Source: Byssothecium circinans
Lineage: Eukaryota; Ascomycota; Dothideomycetes; Pleosporales; Massarinaceae
Assembly: GCA_010015675.1 (NCBI GenBank)
Contig: ML976994.1
Location: 425,801-489,800 of the forward strand
Direction: 5' to 3'
Length of the DNA: 64,000 nt
The notes under the pieces: model-generated
Told to the model about the DNA's origin: nothing
Database searches by the model: none
The model's input: the letters and a program-made list of their open reading frames with translations, nothing else
Shown here: piece by piece, positions 62,341-64,000 of the stretch
Layout: every line of letters begins with the position of its first letter
How positions within the stretch are numbered: the stretch's first letter is position 1
Position numbers and translations under genes: made by a program

Positions 62341-62756
62341 CCTAACTGTCTACTTTAGTATTATTAGCTATATAATAATTATAATATACTACTAGGTCTT
62401 ACTATCTACCTTGTTTTATCTTTATATCCTATAAATAATTTCTATCTACATATAATATAAGTTAGGTATATAAAGTACTTAGAATAGTATATATACTAGT
62501 AAGGATTAGACTCTCTACTCTAAAATTATATACTATTAGGGGTTTATTATAGCTAGTACAAAAGCCTTATTCTTAAAGATATTAGCTAAATATGCTTATA
62601 GTCTTTATCTTCCTATTACTTCCCTTAAAGAATAGTAGATCCTAGATGCTTAGGTTCTAGTAGAGTTAAACTATTTATTTATCTTTTAAAGGTTCTAGTG
62701 CTAGAACCTTATTTATTAACTTATAATCTTAGAATATATTTCATGTAATATATAAA

Positions 62757-63830
62757 ATATAAAGCACTATTAAAGCATTAAAGCAGCTACTTTTGCTTAG
62801 CAAGGAAAATTAAATCGTATTATCTTAATAATAAAGTTAAACCTTAATATTTTCCTTTAAAACTTTAACTCTAGATAGATATATATATAACCTAGTGGGT
62901 ATTAAATTTATATAGCTATAGCTTACGTAATACAGTAGTTATGAGTAAGAGAAGAAATCTTAGGTAAAACCTACCTTTTACTATAGATTAATAGCTAAAT
63001 GTTAGTAATATACTATATAACTTTTAGGACTTACTTATTAGTATATTAGTTAGTAGCTATTAAGTTATTATAGCGTGCAGCCTAGGTTTAACGCTATAAT
63101 AGTAAGTGTAAGGTAGGGGGTAAGAAAAATTTAGGAAACCTTCTAAATAAAGTTATATATATTAGATATCTTTACTTCCTTCTTAGGAGGAGGATAGTAT
63201 ATACTAACTAAAGCTATATATAAGTTTAAAGTAAGTAATTACCTCTAAAACTAAAAGATCTAGCTTAGGAAGTGTAGGTTTTTATAAAAATTCTAACACT
63301 GCCTTATAATATAGCTTATATAAGCTATTCTTTTATAGCTAACTATTTATATTACTACTATATATATATATATATAAAGTTTATTAAAAGAATGGAAGTA
63401 AGAATATCTAGCTAGATAAAATATTTATTTATATTTTTCTAATTTTAGGAATTTTTACCTTTCTTGCGCTAATTCTCTAATAGGTCTAGGCTGCACGCTA
63501 TAATTTTAGTACTAATAGGTGTATTATATATATATAAACTAGCTCTAAAGTTATTGTAACTTATTTAGCTAGTTTAGTAGGTATTTATACGCTATATACT
63601 AAAAGTAACCTAGTATTCTCTATACCTATATAGCTTACTAAGCTATTAGAAATCCTAGAATATCTTTTCATAATCCTTTTAGTCTATATTATATATATTT
63701 GTATTTAAAATTTCAGCTTTATAGCTCTTATATTTAAATTGTTATTAAGATAATATAGTTTGATTTTCCTTGCTAAGCAAAAGTGGCTGCTTTAGTAGTG
63801 TAGCCGCTTCAGTAGTGCTTTACGTTATTC
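62757..63830. repeat. Inverted repeat pair (about 75-95 bp arms) enclosing about 0.9 kb
   Basis: The left arm 62757-62845 (aaagcac..gcagctacttttgcttagcaaggaaaatt..gtattatcttaataa) is the reverse complement, with scattered transitions, of the right arm at about 63735-63830 (ttattaagataat..ttttccttgctaagcaaaagtggctgc..gtgctttac). This could be a DNA element with long terminal repeats, or two decayed copies of the small element at 63759-63993 in opposite orientation. The enclosed sequence has no frame I recognise and contains the nested element at 63068-63503. Confidence 0.6.
63068..63503. mobile_element. Short inverted-repeat element (MITE-like), about 436 bp
   Basis: Perfect 18-bp terminal inverted repeats: ttatagcgtgcagcctag at 63068-63085 and ctaggctgcacgctataa at 63486-63503. 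The TA bordering each repeat fits a Tc1/mariner-type TA target. The interior is AT-rich with no coding capacity visible. The retained CpG and TpG in both ends suggest that it is not an old, fully RIPed copy. Confidence 0.65.
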
Positions 63831-63993
63831 TAGATAGTATATTTTAGTGTATATTACACTTATTTAGAAGAATTTTTATTTTTCTATTAGTTTTTAGTTT
63901 ATATAGAGGCTAAGTACCTCTACTTTATAACGTAAAGCACCACTAAACCGCCCACACCACCGAACCGTTCAAAAGCTTGGCAAGGAAAATCAA
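63759..63993. mobile_element. Small inverted-repeat element with about 65-bp arms, near the window end
   Basis: The left arm, from tttgattttccttgc (63759) through agtgctttacgttat, and the right arm, from ataacgtaaagcacc through gcaaggaaaatcaaa (ending about 63993), are inverted repeats with an unpaired centre of about 85 bp. The arms share gtgctttacgttat perfectly, while the middle of the arms differs. A half copy is seen at 62757-62820. Typical of a MITE; family unknown. The right flank is cut by the window end. Confidence 0.6.
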
Positions 63994-64000
63994 ATATTCA

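Noticed and set aside
1..64000. An alternative genetic code with TAA/TAG read as glutamine
   Set aside because: Reading TAR as Gln opens long frames, but the gypsy copies show the same positions as CAR in one copy and TAR in the other, and the Fot transposase uses ordinary CAA/CAG with TAG in Trp positions. RIP explains this without code change.

Overview
The window looks like a transposon-rich, repeat-inactivated compartment of a filamentous ascomycete genome (Pezizomycotina). Nearly everything carries the imprint of repeat-induced point mutation (RIP). The sequence is AT-rich and TpA-saturated. Two copies of one retrotransposon differ mainly by C/T and G/A transitions. Frames that otherwise look coding are interrupted almost only by TAA and TAG, as expected when CAA, CAG and TGG codons are converted. 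Organism-level statements are inference from this RIP signature plus a Fot1/pogo-type transposon; no rRNA, tRNA or recognisable housekeeping gene is present.

Recognisable mobile elements: (1) Two Ty3/gypsy LTR retrotransposons of one family, both on the + strand: copy 1 at 16398-28159 and copy 2 at 50371-59248. Both have ~221-bp LTRs, 5-bp target duplications, a leader of repeated short motifs, and a degenerate gag-pol with protease, RT, RNase H, integrase and a GPY/F-like tail. Copy 1 keeps an extra ~3-kb reading frame downstream of pol that copy 2 has mostly lost. (2) Two solo or degraded LTRs of the same family (about 7798 +, 44514-44734 -). (3) A much less mutated Fot1/pogo (Tc1/mariner) transposon at 48018-49851 with perfect inner terminal repeats, a TA target and a ~532-codon transposase broken by only two TGG-to-TAG changes. 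(4) Small inverted-repeat elements near the right end (63068-63503, 63759-63993).

Between the elements lie relics of many other protein-coding frames on both strands (0-7.8 kb, 10.2-16.4 kb, 28.2-47.1 kb, 47.4-50.4 kb, 59.2-62.3 kb). Each is seen as hundreds of codons in which the only stops are TAA/TAG, usually with clear amino-acid texture (coiled coils, Cys/His clusters, ATG starts). I do not recognise a family for any of them. They are calls of 'degraded coding sequence, function unknown', and their exact boundaries, introns and frameshifts are uncertain.

The order of events can be partly read. Gypsy copy 1 landed inside one of these genes: the frame continues across its target site. Gypsy copy 2 and the Fot element both landed in or next to another. 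RIP then hit both retrotransposon copies and the surrounding sequence heavily, whereas the Fot element arrived late or escaped most cycles.
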